Part shown: piece by piece, positions 36,551-45,222 of the stretch | How the letters are laid out: every line of letters begins with the position of its first letter | Position numbering within the stretch: position 1 is the first letter of the stretch | Assembly: GCF_001439635.1 (NCBI RefSeq) | Contig: NZ_LMBZ01000010.1 | Coordinates: 96,739-160,738, forward strand | Direction of reading: 5' to 3' | Source of the DNA: Solibacillus cecembensis | Lineage (GTDB): Bacteria; Bacillota; Bacilli; Bacillales_A; Planococcaceae | DNA: 64,000 nt | Notes under the pieces: generated by a model | Databases searched by the model: none | What the model was told of the DNA's origin: nothing | The model's input: only the letters and a program-made list of their open reading frames with translations | Position numbers and translations under genes: made by a program

Positions 36551-36969
36551 TTCAGTTCACCACGTCTCTTTTTAATCGTTTGATTCAGTTCATCTATATC
36601 TTTTTTTATTAAGTTTTGTATAACCCACCAAGTACCAATGTAAATGATAATTGTAGCGATCAGTACAACTATAATTGTCGATACATTCGAAACATCATAC
36701 CAATTTCCAAAATACCCCGCAGTGAATACACAAAATAAAATCCCTAAAATGTGCACTAATAATTGACCTATAAATGGAATTCGTTCAACTTCGAAAATTT
36801 GCGATATAACGCTAATTGCTATCCCCAATACGATTGCGATAATGACTTCTTCTACTAATTGCTGTCCAGTCATGACTTCATTAGATGCGAAAATACTTAA
36901 TGACATGATGATATAAGAGCAACTTAGTGAAATGAGTACACTAATTATTAAAATACGAAAATATCGCAT
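36547..36969 (-). CDS. DUF3021 family membrane protein
   Basis: A 140-residue protein with four membrane helices and a basic C-terminal tail (NLIKKDIDELNQTIKKRRGE). DUF3021 proteins are nearly always encoded directly after a LytTR regulator, as here, and are thought to inhibit it at the membrane. ATG 36969 follows GGAAGGGGG; the preceding gene stops two bases upstream. Confidence 0.88.
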   Translation of the reverse strand: MRYFRILIISVLISLSCSYIIMSLSIFASNEVMTGQQLVEEVIIAIVLGIAISVISQIFEVERIPFIGQLLVHILGILFCVFTAGYFGNWYDVSNVSTIIVVLIATIIIYIGTWWVIQNLIKKDIDELNQTIKKRRGELK

Positions 36970-36970
36970 G

Positions 36971-37423
36971 TTAGTACCCCCTTCCAATTCCTAATTGTAC
37001 TTTCAATTCTTTTAAATATTTCCGGCTAATATGGATTGAAACACCATTATCTAAAAGAACTTGTGTCGTTCCAATCGTCGCTAATTGAATTGAGGCAATT
37101 TTATTCAGGTTAATCAATGTCGATTTATTCACACGAACAAAATCCTTCGCAAATTGTTCTTCAAGCTCATACAATTTCTTCTTTGCCTCAAACTCCTGCT
37201 CCTCTGTTTGTAAGTAAACTTTGGGTCCATCCGCATAGATTGAATAAATTTCATCGATCTTGAGCATGTGGATTTCTTGTTTTAAATAACCGTCAATCAT
37301 CTTTGAAACTTGTGTTGATCGTAATTGCCTCATCAATTGCTCAATTTGCTCATTGTATTCTTTTGCATGAATATGAATTTCAGTTTCTTCAAGCTCATTG
37401 TTAATTACTAAGTGAATTTTCAT
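36971..37423 (-). CDS. LytTR-family DNA-binding regulator
   Basis: A 150-residue protein with an N-terminal helical part and a C-terminal LytTR domain (about 50-145): 'KIDEIYSIYADGPKVYLQTE', 'DFVRVNKSTLINLNKIASIQ' and 'SIHISRKYLKELK'. No receiver domain. Likely controls its own operon (DUF3021 and an ABC exporter). GGGGG precedes the ATG. I could not identify a clear pair of LytTR direct repeats upstream. Confidence 0.9.
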   Translation of the reverse strand: MKIHLVINNELEETEIHIHAKEYNEQIEQLMRQLRSTQVSKMIDGYLKQEIHMLKIDEIYSIYADGPKVYLQTEEQEFEAKKKLYELEEQFAKDFVRVNKSTLINLNKIASIQLATIGTTQVLLDNGVSIHISRKYLKELKVQLGIGRGY

Positions 37424-37763
37424 CCGAGCATTCCCCCATTACCATAACTTTACCATATCCATTTCCTAACAATGTAAATTCTGTGACAAGAGGTTTTTTT
37501 AATTAGATAAGAGGCATCTCCTGCTTCATATGTGGTTATTTATGCTACGTTCACTATAAGGTTTGTAATGAAATGTACTTTAACCACAGGCGTATTTGCC
37601 GTAATAAAGGAAAGTTAAAATAAAATGATAGGCTTATGCGGATGTATTAAAACGTATGATTTAAAGGTTGAAAGTTGAATTAAGAAAGTGGATAATGCAA
37701 TATGGTAAGTATGATTTAAAAAATAAATATAAAGAAATTTATTAAAATAATTGGAGACTACAC
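37424..37763. other. Divergent intergenic region, 340 bases
   Basis: Must hold the promoters of the LytTR operon and of the next acetyltransferase gene. An 8-bp inverted repeat, TGTGGTTA / TAACCACA (37531-37538 and 37581-37588), is the only structure seen. No gene. Confidence 0.45.
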
Positions 37764-38297
37764 ATGGAAATTTTAATTAGGTCAGAGCGCACGGAAGAGT
37801 ATAGCACGACTGAAGAAGTTATTAGAAAAGCTTTCTTAGATGAAGAATATAGCGATCAAAAAGAACACCTACTCGTAAATCGAATTAGACAATCAGATGC
37901 ATTTATTCCTGAACTTTCATTAGTCGCAATAGATCAAGACAATGAAATCATTGGTCACATTCTTTTATCTAAAATTACAATTGTAAATGGAGAAAACATT
38001 GCAGATTCTTTAGCACTTGCCCCAGTTTGTGTTGCACCTGAGCATCAGAAAAAAGGTATTGGCAGCCAATTAATTCAGGAAGCATTAAAGATGGCAAAAG
38101 AGCTTGGTTATCAATCGGTCATTGTTTTAGGACATAAAGATTACTATCCAAAGTTCGGCTTTAAACAAGCTAGTAGCTGGAATATACGGGCGCCATTTGA
38201 AGTACCTTCTGAAGTTTTTATGGCTTTAGAATTAGCTGAAAACTCGCTTGAAAATGTACAAGGTGTCGTCCATTATTCAGACGCATTTTCACAGTAA
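37764..38297 (+). CDS. YhbS-like GNAT N-acetyltransferase
   Basis: A 177-residue acetyltransferase. 'PVCVAPEHQKKGIGSQLI' (about 89-106) is the acetyl-CoA loop; 'VLGHKDYYPKFGFKQASSW' (about 124-142) is the YhbS-type end. Substrate unknown. GGAGACT precedes the ATG. Single gene ended by a strong hairpin. Confidence 0.88.
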   Translation: MEILIRSERTEEYSTTEEVIRKAFLDEEYSDQKEHLLVNRIRQSDAFIPELSLVAIDQDNEIIGHILLSKITIVNGENIADSLALAPVCVAPEHQKKGIGSQLIQEALKMAKELGYQSVIVLGHKDYYPKFGFKQASSWNIRAPFEVPSEVFMALELAENSLENVQGVVHYSDAFSQ

Positions 38298-38303
38298 AAT
38301 TTT

Positions 38304-38353
38304 AAAGAGGTTGTTCCTAAAATTGTTTTCAACATTTCAGGGACAACCTCTTT
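38304..38353. terminator. Bidirectional terminator
   Basis: AAAGAGGTTGTtCCT / AGGgACAACCTCTTT stem with a 20-nt loop between two convergent genes. Confidence 0.85.
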
Positions 38354-38362
38354 AATAGAAGT

Positions 38363-38860
38363 TTATTCAATATTCTTTTGTACCGGTTTTATTCTAGTAG
38401 CCAGTGCAACAGTAGTCAGTGCAACTACATTAGGCAAAATACTCCACAATAAAAATAGCCAGTTACCTGTCACAATAGAGAGGACTGTAAATAAAGTAAA
38501 TGAACAAGCAACGACAATCCAAGCAATTGCCACACGAGAAAGTTGTTTAGATGGGGAAACGGTCATATTGATTGTCAAAATCATCCCGATTATTGCCCAA
38601 CTGCCTAAGTGTATTAATAAAATAAGAGCTAAAACCATTGCCGCGCTTAATTCAACACCAAACATGATGAGTGAAAAGAAAATATAAATTGCTCCTAATG
38701 TCGCATACCATGCATACGATCTTGCCCTTTGCCAAATATGATAATATAACTCATCTAACCCTCTGTTCTCTCTAGCCTTTTTTCGTCCAAACCACCAGCC
38801 AAGAAGCCCGCAAAGCATACCTCCGTATAATCCAATCATGCCACCGATAGAAATTTCCAT
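38363..38860 (-). CDS. Membrane protein paired with an XRE regulator
   Basis: A 165-residue protein with about five membrane helices; no recognised family. Starts two bases after the stop of the XRE regulator gene and so is its cotranscribed partner. Such regulator/membrane-protein pairs are common in Bacillales but their role is unknown. Confidence 0.75.
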   Translation of the reverse strand: MEISIGGMIGLYGGMLCGLLGWWFGRKKARENRGLDELYYHIWQRARSYAWYATLGAIYIFFSLIMFGVELSAAMVLALILLIHLGSWAIIGMILTINMTVSPSKQLSRVAIAWIVVACSFTLFTVLSIVTGNWLFLLWSILPNVVALTTVALATRIKPVQKNIE

Positions 38861-38862
38861 AA

Positions 38863-39066
38863 TTACATTCCCTCCTCTTCGAATATAAACACTTCTTCAA
38901 TCGTGCAGTTGAAAACCTTGGAAATGTTGTATGCAAGCTCAATAGATGGATTGAATTTCCCCGATTCAATTGCAATGATCGACTGCCTTGAAACACCAAC
39001 TTGTTTAGACAATTCTTCCTGTGTAATCTGCTTCACTTTCCTTAATTCACGAATTCGGTTTTTCAT
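38863..39066 (-). CDS. XRE-family transcriptional regulator
   Basis: A 67-residue protein consisting almost only of a Cro/C1 helix-turn-helix: 'ITQEELSKQVGVSRQSIIAI' with 'ESGKFNPSIELAYNISKVFN'. AGGAGG precedes ATG 39066. The upstream region has a perfect TTGACA and three GTAAAG-type repeats overlapping the promoter, which suggests autoregulation. Confidence 0.92.
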   Translation of the reverse strand: MKNRIRELRKVKQITQEELSKQVGVSRQSIIAIESGKFNPSIELAYNISKVFNCTIEEVFIFEEEGM

Positions 39067-39084
39067 AGTTCCTCCTAACTTAAT

Positions 39085-39156
39085 GTAAAGTAAACTGTAC
39101 ATTTCTTAATAAGTAAAGCTTACTTTACATCAATCCCCATGTCAAGTAAGCTTTAC
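39085..39156 (-). promoter_or_regulatory. Promoter and repeated operator motif of the XRE gene
   Basis: Minus strand TTGACA (39145-39140), 17-base spacer, TAAGCT (39122-39117). GTAAAGTAA at 39085-39093 and its inverse TTACTTTAC at 39120-39128, plus AGTAAGCTTTAC at about 39145-39156, surround the promoter and are likely regulator sites. Confidence 0.6.
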
Positions 39157-39209
39157 AAACTAGTTTTATTTTGAATAAATTTCGATAAAAGAACATTGAT
39201 TTCACAATA

Positions 39210-39258
39210 GAAAAAACCCGCGTATTTTGAACAAAGATTGATCAAAATTCGTGGGTTA
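39210..39258 (-). terminator. Terminator of the Fur-controlled uptake operon
   Basis: AACCCgCG...TTTTGA / TCAAAA...CGtGGGTT, two nested stems, then TTTTTTC on the minus strand. Confidence 0.82.
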
Positions 39259-39334
39259 AGTCCTGATAATTCATGTAGAATTCTAAATAGATTGCTAATA
39301 GATAAAAAACGCCTAAAAAAGTTAAATGTATAAA

Positions 39335-40645
39335 TTATCCTTGTACTTGCACTCCAGCAAATGGCACAACTGCTTTGCGATATTTCATTAGCCCTACACA
39401 AATGTCACGAACAAGGCATTCTTTATGTTCTCCATGATCAGGATAACGCACCATATTATCACCGTTATGTACAAACACCTTTCCACCACTACCATCTAAT
39501 GAAGGATATTGCCATATATAATCCGATGAGTATTTTGCATTTTCGGCCCCTATAGATGTGAGACCTAAAGCATAATCAGGTAATTCAGTAAATCCTCTTG
39601 AATACTGACCTACTATACCGCTCCAACCATCAAAGTCATCTGGCATATTCTTAAAAAATTCAAATGGATCATTTTCTACCTTTACTTTTAAATTAGTATA
39701 TGGCACTGGAGGTACAGTTCGGAATGGCTTTAAAAATGGAAGCCAGCATATAGCCACTTCAATATTTAGTATTAGTTGTCCGCCATTTTTAACATAGTCC
39801 ATAATTTTATCCGAATATTGTTGCATTAATATTTGGTCACAAATACTAGGGATATAGATGATGTCACATTCCCAAACTTCATCTGGAATAGGACGTACAC
39901 CGAAGTAGTCTATTTGCCCGTTAGTACCTTTAAAAGTATTCGATAGGAATGGAGGAGTATTCTCCGAGTCTATCCCCGTTGTTTGTAAATAAGCCACTTT
40001 AAATGGTTTTATGTTATTTCTATCAATACCAAGCTCGTTATTAATCCAAGGGTAAAACTCTTGAAGCAGTTTCGTAGTTACTGGCATAAATCGTTGACCG
40101 TTATGACTATGTGGGTCTAGTGTTGTGATAAAAACTCTACCCCCACCTTCTAAATCCTTAAAATCAACGATAACTGACTCATCCGTATCTTCTACTGCAA
40201 GCAATGTTGTCCCTTTATGATTGCCCTTGAATGCCCCATGCCAGTGCCATCGTAAATGCTCAGGCTTCACATATTCAAAAAAGGAGTGATTTGTATTTTC
40301 CGGAACAAACAGCTCTATTTTACCATCTGGCTTAGTCCACCAAAGCCAATCCTTTATTTTTGAATTGACGCATTCTATATTTACAACATCTAAAAGTTGA
40401 TCAACATGGTTAAGTGCAAAAATTAAGAGAAAGCCTCCATTTTTAACATAATTGTTAAGTTGTTTTTTATGCGGAAGAATGCGGTCACTTTGACAATGAC
40501 AAGAAAGAATTACTGCATCAAATTCTTCTAGGTTAAAGTTAGGAAGGTCATCCGCATAAATTAATTGATCCATGTAATGAGCATAATCCCAATAGCTTAT
40601 TAACTGCGCGCTTGTTCCTGTTGTAACATAAGCGATTTTTTTCAT
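39335..40645 (-). CDS. Unrecognised two-lobed protein in the iron-type uptake operon
   Basis: A 436-residue soluble protein. It seems to contain two copies of a Rossmann-like/glutamine-amidotransferase-like unit: near residues 40-75 'EEFDAVILSCHCQSDR' then 'NNYVKNGGFLLIFALNH', and near 260-300 'ECDIIYIPSICDQILM' then 'MDYVKNGGQLILNIEVA'. The identical YVKNGG and similar surroundings argue for internal duplication. Several Trp/His-rich motifs (LRWHWHGAF, DPHSHNGQ, 'HNGDNMVRYPDHGEHKE') could bind metal or a ligand. No signal peptide. Eighteen bases separate it from the ATPase gene, so it is the last gene of the Fur-box operon. ThuA-like or BPL-like amidotransferase folds are possible; I do not assign a function. 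Confidence 0.7.
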   Translation of the reverse strand: MKKIAYVTTGTSAQLISYWDYAHYMDQLIYADDLPNFNLEEFDAVILSCHCQSDRILPHKKQLNNYVKNGGFLLIFALNHVDQLLDVVNIECVNSKIKDWLWWTKPDGKIELFVPENTNHSFFEYVKPEHLRWHWHGAFKGNHKGTTLLAVEDTDESVIVDFKDLEGGGRVFITTLDPHSHNGQRFMPVTTKLLQEFYPWINNELGIDRNNIKPFKVAYLQTTGIDSENTPPFLSNTFKGTNGQIDYFGVRPIPDEVWECDIIYIPSICDQILMQQYSDKIMDYVKNGGQLILNIEVAICWLPFLKPFRTVPPVPYTNLKVKVENDPFEFFKNMPDDFDGWSGIVGQYSRGFTELPDYALGLTSIGAENAKYSSDYIWQYPSLDGSGGKVFVHNGDNMVRYPDHGEHKECLVRDICVGLMKYRKAVVPFAGVQVQG

Positions 40646-40662
40646 TTTTACACCTCACCTCA

Positions 40663-41454
40663 TTAAAATTTGTGTAGATCTATTGGTAATATTGCTGAAT
40701 AAGATTTCTCTGCATGTTCATACGACAATATTTCAGAATTAATACCAAAATAATCTCTTAAATTTTTTGTGTTAACAACATTTTCAGTTTTATCGAAAAT
40801 ATACCCCTCTTTACCTAAAAGCAATGTTGATTGTGCTATACGAAAAGCATGATGCGGGAAATGTGTATTTATTATAATAGAATATTCACCTAGTCCATTT
40901 AACTCTTCGATAATATTCAATATTTTTAGTTGATTTCGCAAGTCTAGATGAGACTCAGGCTCGTCCATTATTAGTATTTTAGGGTTCTTGATAAGGGCTC
41001 TTGCTATTAAAACCATTTGTAGCTCGCCACCGCTCATTTTGTTGCAGTTTTGTTCACTCAAATGCTCAATACCTAACTTTTTTAATTGCTCATAAGCTTT
41101 GTCGTAATCCTCCTTTTTAGGGAGTTTCCCCATTTTTACATGTGGAGATAAACCCATCACGGTCATTTCAAGCCCTGTAAATCCAAATGCCATTCTTTTA
41201 GATTGTGGAACATAGGCTACTAGTTTCCAATACTTACTTGCAGACATTTGTTTAATAGATTCATCATTTATTAAAATATTCCCTGATTTATATTCTAAAA
41301 ATCCCAATAAGCATTTTACAAATGTTGTCTTTCCAATCCCGTTTGCTCCTAAAATAGCCAATGTTTCTCCTTTTTTTACGTTAAAGGATAAATCTTCAAA
41401 GATCTGTCTATCTGAGTTAGGGTATTGAAAATTAAGGTTTTCCACTTTAATCAT
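40663..41454 (-). CDS. FecE-type ABC transporter ATPase
   Basis: A 263-residue ATPase of the iron-siderophore/haem/cobalamin uptake class: Walker A GANGIGKTT (about 36-44), signature 'KMSGGELQMVLIARAL' (about 139-154), Walker B 'ILIMDEPESHLD', H-loop 'INTHFPHHA'. Overlaps the permease gene by eight bases. The C-terminal 50 residues are longer than the minimal domain. Confidence 0.93.
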   Translation of the reverse strand: MIKVENLNFQYPNSDRQIFEDLSFNVKKGETLAILGANGIGKTTFVKCLLGFLEYKSGNILINDESIKQMSASKYWKLVAYVPQSKRMAFGFTGLEMTVMGLSPHVKMGKLPKKEDYDKAYEQLKKLGIEHLSEQNCNKMSGGELQMVLIARALIKNPKILIMDEPESHLDLRNQLKILNIIEELNGLGEYSIIINTHFPHHAFRIAQSTLLLGKEGYIFDKTENVVNTKNLRDYFGINSEILSYEHAEKSYSAILPIDLHKF

Positions 41455-42460
41455 CCCAAATTCCTCCTGTTCTTCTTAGCAGATATATAAAGAACGGCAC
41501 ACCAAGTAGTGAGCTTAAAATAGATAGTGGAATTTCTGAACCTGTTAGAGACCTTGCGAGTGTATCTGTAATCAGCATAAATATAGCTCCCATAATCATA
41601 GAGGCAGGTAATAAATGCTTATTGTCTGTTCCTACTATCATTCGAGTAAAATGCGGTATAATAAGCCCTACAAAACTAATAACACCCGCAATAGATACGA
41701 TTGCCGCAACAATAACCGTTGTGAAAAATATGATAACTATACGCATTCTTTTTACATTTACGCCTAAGGAAATTGCCTCTTCCTCATCTAAAGAAAGTAG
41801 ATTTAACTGCCATCTGTATTTATATAAGAAAATTAAAGAAATCAAAATACTAGGCATAGTTCTAATAATCGTTTCCTTAGACGGACTAGCAAGCGATCCC
41901 ATTAACCAAAAGGTGATAGCAGGAAGTTCATTTCTTGCATCTGCAAAATACTTTAACAAGGAAACTCCCGAACCGAATACGGAGCTTGTTATAACTCCCG
42001 CAAGAACTAGCATAAGAACTGTAATACGCCCACGTCTTCTTGCGATTTTATACGTAAGGTACATCGCTAAAAATCCAAACAGTACGGCCAAAGTCTGAAT
42101 ACCAAACGTTGTACCGATTGTTAAAATTCCTAGTGCTGCTCCAAAGCTTGCTCCAGATGAGACGCCTAAAATATGTTCACTTACAAGCGGGTTTCCAAAA
42201 ATCGCCTGCAATGCAGCACCAGCAGCTGCAATGCCCGCTCCTACAACTACAGCTAATAGTACACGAGGAATTCTAACTTCTTGAACAACTACTGGAATCG
42301 TAGCGTCTGAGAAAGACGTTGGGTTTATTAGTGAATAAAAAACATCTAATGGAGAAATTGTATATCTTCCTATACAAATCGCAGCTATCATTAATACAAT
42401 CAATGTAATAGAGGATAATATGTAAAAGTTCTTTTGAATTTTTCGTCTGTCTTTTACCAT
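41447..42460 (-). CDS. FecCD-type ABC transporter permease
   Basis: A 337-residue membrane protein with about ten helices; family signatures 'EVRIPRVLLAVVVGAGIAAA' (about 60-79), 'SGASFGAALGI' and the coupling helix 'GVISFVGLIIPHFTRMIVGT' (about 258-277). It imports an iron chelate, haem or cobamide; the Fur box favours iron. AAGGAGGGG precedes the ATG. Confidence 0.95.
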   Translation of the reverse strand: MVKDRRKIQKNFYILSSITLIVLMIAAICIGRYTISPLDVFYSLINPTSFSDATIPVVVQEVRIPRVLLAVVVGAGIAAAGAALQAIFGNPLVSEHILGVSSGASFGAALGILTIGTTFGIQTLAVLFGFLAMYLTYKIARRRGRITVLMLVLAGVITSSVFGSGVSLLKYFADARNELPAITFWLMGSLASPSKETIIRTMPSILISLIFLYKYRWQLNLLSLDEEEAISLGVNVKRMRIVIIFFTTVIVAAIVSIAGVISFVGLIIPHFTRMIVGTDNKHLLPASMIMGAIFMLITDTLARSLTGSEIPLSILSSLLGVPFFIYLLRRTGGIWDD

Positions 42461-42472
42461 TATAGCCCCTCC

Positions 42473-43591
42473 TTACTGCATGAACATTTCAAAGTATTTA
42501 CTATTTTTGTTTTCCTCAACATTTAAAATTTTATCAATATCTTCTTCAGTTACGTCGACATTATATAGCAGTTTATAATCGTCACGTACTTGCTTACGCA
42601 TATCAAAATCTTTAAATTTGTCGGGATTCGCTAAAGAAGCATAGAAGTACCAGCTAATTCCTGGATTATCAAGTAATGACGCTGTAGGACTTTTGTAAAC
42701 TCTTTTTTCTTTAACTGCTGTCAAATTTTTAAGGACAGGATGATTATAGAAAAAGTCGGGTGTAATATCCGATGCCCACTCTCCAATAACGATCATATCT
42801 GGATTCCATTCAAGCAAGGTCTCTGCATTTATATCAGCACCTGTGTCAGTGATATTACCTTTTGTATAGGCAACATTTTCCACTTTATGCACAGCAGTGT
42901 GAGGGAGTTCTGTTCCCCAAACATTGATTTGATTTTCATTCATATGACTTACAAAAACGTGATTTTGTTGCTCTTCTTCTGTTAGATTTTCAGTTACTTT
43001 AAGAACAGCTTGTTTTGTTTTGTCATGGTGTGCAAAAACCGTTTCTACTCTATCTTGCATTCCTAGAGCCTTACCATATAATGTATATCTTTCAATATCA
43101 TCTTCATAAGTACCCCAGTTTAAAGCAACAACATCAATACCAACATCTTCAAGTGGTTTAATTGAAGCCTCTCTCGATTTCCATTGATAAACAACATCAG
43201 GAGCCATAGTTAAAACTTCCTCAACATTTGGCATATCTCCTTCTGCATCAACGATGTTAGAATTCACCTCTAAAAGTTCAGGATAATATTTTGCAACGAC
43301 ACCACCTGCAATATTCGAATCTTGATCGCTTTTTCTCATACCTAAGAAAGGCTCAGTTGATTGAGTTATTGAGAATACCTCAGTTCCCTCATTTGGAAAC
43401 AGCACGAAATTTTTTGCATATCCGTCCTCAAGAACAACGTCTTTACCCCTACCGTCAACAATAGTTACTGCTGCACTGCCTTCAGATTCACTTTCCTTAC
43501 TCTTCTGGTCACCATCAGCACTTTGGCAACCGACTAAACTTAATGCCACAATCCCTACTATACTAGGCAATATTAATTTATATTTACTCAT
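42473..43591 (-). CDS. Iron-type ABC transporter substrate-binding lipoprotein
   Basis: A 372-residue class III binding protein (FepB/BtuF fold). Lipobox LVGC (Cys22), then the two lobes with 'DMPNVEEVLTMAPDVVYQW' (about 118-136) and 'LEWNPDMIVIGEWASD' (about 260-275). The last 45 residues, rich in Asp/Lys/Glu, extend beyond the usual fold end. First gene of a four-gene operon led by a Fur box. AGAGGAGG precedes the ATG. Confidence 0.93.
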   Translation of the reverse strand: MSKYKLILPSIVGIVALSLVGCQSADGDQKSKESESEGSAAVTIVDGRGKDVVLEDGYAKNFVLFPNEGTEVFSITQSTEPFLGMRKSDQDSNIAGGVVAKYYPELLEVNSNIVDAEGDMPNVEEVLTMAPDVVYQWKSREASIKPLEDVGIDVVALNWGTYEDDIERYTLYGKALGMQDRVETVFAHHDKTKQAVLKVTENLTEEEQQNHVFVSHMNENQINVWGTELPHTAVHKVENVAYTKGNITDTGADINAETLLEWNPDMIVIGEWASDITPDFFYNHPVLKNLTAVKEKRVYKSPTASLLDNPGISWYFYASLANPDKFKDFDMRKQVRDDYKLLYNVDVTEEDIDKILNVEENKNSKYFEMFMQ

Positions 43592-43618
43592 TTCTTTCCT
43601 CCTCTAATATCCTAAAAT

Positions 43619-43647
43619 ATCGTATCCTAATTGATAATGATTGTCAA
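43619..43647 (-). promoter_or_regulatory. SigA promoter overlapped by a Fur box
   Basis: Minus strand TTGACA (43647-43642), 17-base spacer, TACGAT (43624-43619). The plus strand at 43632-43646 reads TGATAATGATTGTCA, 14 of 15 bases of the Bacillus Fur consensus TGATAATNATTATCA, covering the -35. Fe-Fur would block this promoter. Confidence 0.87.
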
Positions 43648-43900
43648 TATCAATTGGGTGGATATAATACCCAGTAACTATTAGATGAAATAACTAAATA
43701 ACTTGATACGTATAAAAGGATTTCTAACTTCAACAACTGCTACATTTGAGATAAAAAAACGACCCACTTTTCATGGATTGAGAATTTTAAAATCGGTATA
43801 AATGTAATATTTTAACTAATTTTGTCTATATAGAATATAGAAATCTTTTTAAGAATATAAATACACTATATCGGTTATTAGAAAAGGAGACTTGATTAGT

Positions 43901-45088
43901 ATGAGTTTAGAACAAAAAGTAGAACAACAAGAGGGGTTTTTTGGAGAGTTCGGTGGTAGTTTCGTACCTCCTGCATTACAAAACGTATTAAATGTCTTAA
44001 CGGAGCAATTCAACCATTATAAAGACGACGAGGAATTTGTAGCAGAATACACGTATTATCTGAAAGAGTTTGTAGGTCGAGAAAATCCACTGACGTTTGC
44101 GGCCAATTTAACGGAAAAGTTAGGTGGTGCAAAAATTTATTTAAAACGTGAGGATCTAAACCATACAGGCGCTCATAAAATCAATAACGTAATCGGACAA
44201 ATCTTACTTGCAAAACGTATGGGAGCTACGCGTATTATTGCAGAGACAGGGGCTGGACAACATGGTGTTGCGACTGCGACTGCATGTGCATTATTCGGTA
44301 TCCCTTGTACGATTTATATGGGGAAATTAGATACAGAACGACAAGCCTTAAACGTATTCCGTATGGAGTTGTTAGGGGCAACGGTAGTAGCAGTTGATAA
44401 AGGGCAAGGTCGCTTGAAAGATGCAGTAGATGAAGCCTTAGACGACTTAGTGGAAAACTATGAAAATACGTTCTATTTAATGGGTTCAGTAGTTGGACCA
44501 CACCCATTTCCAACGATGGTGAAGCATTTCCAATCCATCATTAGTGAGGAATCAAAACGCCAAATTCTTGAAAAGGAAGGCCAGTTGCCAACAGCAGTGA
44601 TTGCATGTACAGGTGGTGGAAGTAATGCTATAGGTGCGTTTGCCCATTACCTTGCAGAGGAAAAAGTACGTTTAATCGGTGTTGAGCCAGCAGAAGCTCC
44701 TTCATTAACAGAAGGTGTTCCAGCGGTCATTCATGGCTTTAAATGTTTGACGCTTTTAGATGAAGAAGGAAATCCACAACCAACGTATTCCATTGCAGCC
44801 GGGTTGGATTATCCTGGGGTTGGTCCTGAACATTCTCATTTAAAAGTAACTGGTCGAGCAGAATATGTAACGGTGACAGGAGCTGAAACACTTGCTGCTT
44901 TCCAAGTACTTTCTCAAAGCGAAGGGATTATTCCAGCACTTGAGAGCGCCCATGCCATTGCGTACACATTGAAATTAGCCCCTACATTATCGAAAGACGA
45001 CATACTAATCGTCAACTTATCGGGACGTGGGGATAAAGACGTTGAACAAGTTTTTGAAATGCTTTCAGAGCAAAATAAAGAGGTGTAA
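43901..45088 (+). CDS. trpB: Tryptophan synthase beta subunit
   Basis: A 395-residue PLP enzyme that joins indole and L-serine. All key parts are present: [12 protein letters not shown] start, the PLP-lysine motif HTGAHKINN (about 85-93), catalytic Glu in '[17 protein letters not shown]' (about 109-125), phosphate loop GGGSNAIG (about 231-238) and 'SGRGDKD' near the end. Length is that of TrpB1. No trpA or other trp gene is adjacent and no T-box or anti-TRAP-type leader is seen, so this is a solitary copy. AAAAGGAG lies 11 bases before ATG 43901. Confidence 0.96.
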   Translation: MSLEQKVEQQEGFFGEFGGSFVPPALQNVLNVLTEQFNHYKDDEEFVAEYTYYLKEFVGRENPLTFAANLTEKLGGAKIYLKREDLNHTGAHKINNVIGQILLAKRMGATRIIAETGAGQHGVATATACALFGIPCTIYMGKLDTERQALNVFRMELLGATVVAVDKGQGRLKDAVDEALDDLVENYENTFYLMGSVVGPHPFPTMVKHFQSIISEESKRQILEKEGQLPTAVIACTGGGSNAIGAFAHYLAEEKVRLIGVEPAEAPSLTEGVPAVIHGFKCLTLLDEEGNPQPTYSIAAGLDYPGVGPEHSHLKVTGRAEYVTVTGAETLAAFQVLSQSEGIIPALESAHAIAYTLKLAPTLSKDDILIVNLSGRGDKDVEQVFEMLSEQNKEV

Positions 45089-45177
45089 AATAAAAGAATT
45101 ATACAGGTATATCAAATTTGACTCTGCCCTTAACAGAAGGATTTCGTGTTTTATTGCTACCGATATTTTGATTAAGA

Positions 45178-45213
45178 AAAACCTCGATCTACGTCCAATA
45201 AATCGAGGTTTCC
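45178..45213. terminator. Bidirectional terminator
   Basis: AAACCTCGAT / ATCGAGGTTT stem with a 13-nt loop between convergent trpB and VOC genes. Confidence 0.85.
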
Positions 45214-45222
45214 TTAATATCT

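Noticed and set aside
43648..43900. Possible T-box or attenuator before trpB
   Set aside because: No specifier loop, no T-box sequence (TGGNACCGCG-like) and no terminator/antiterminator pair were found.
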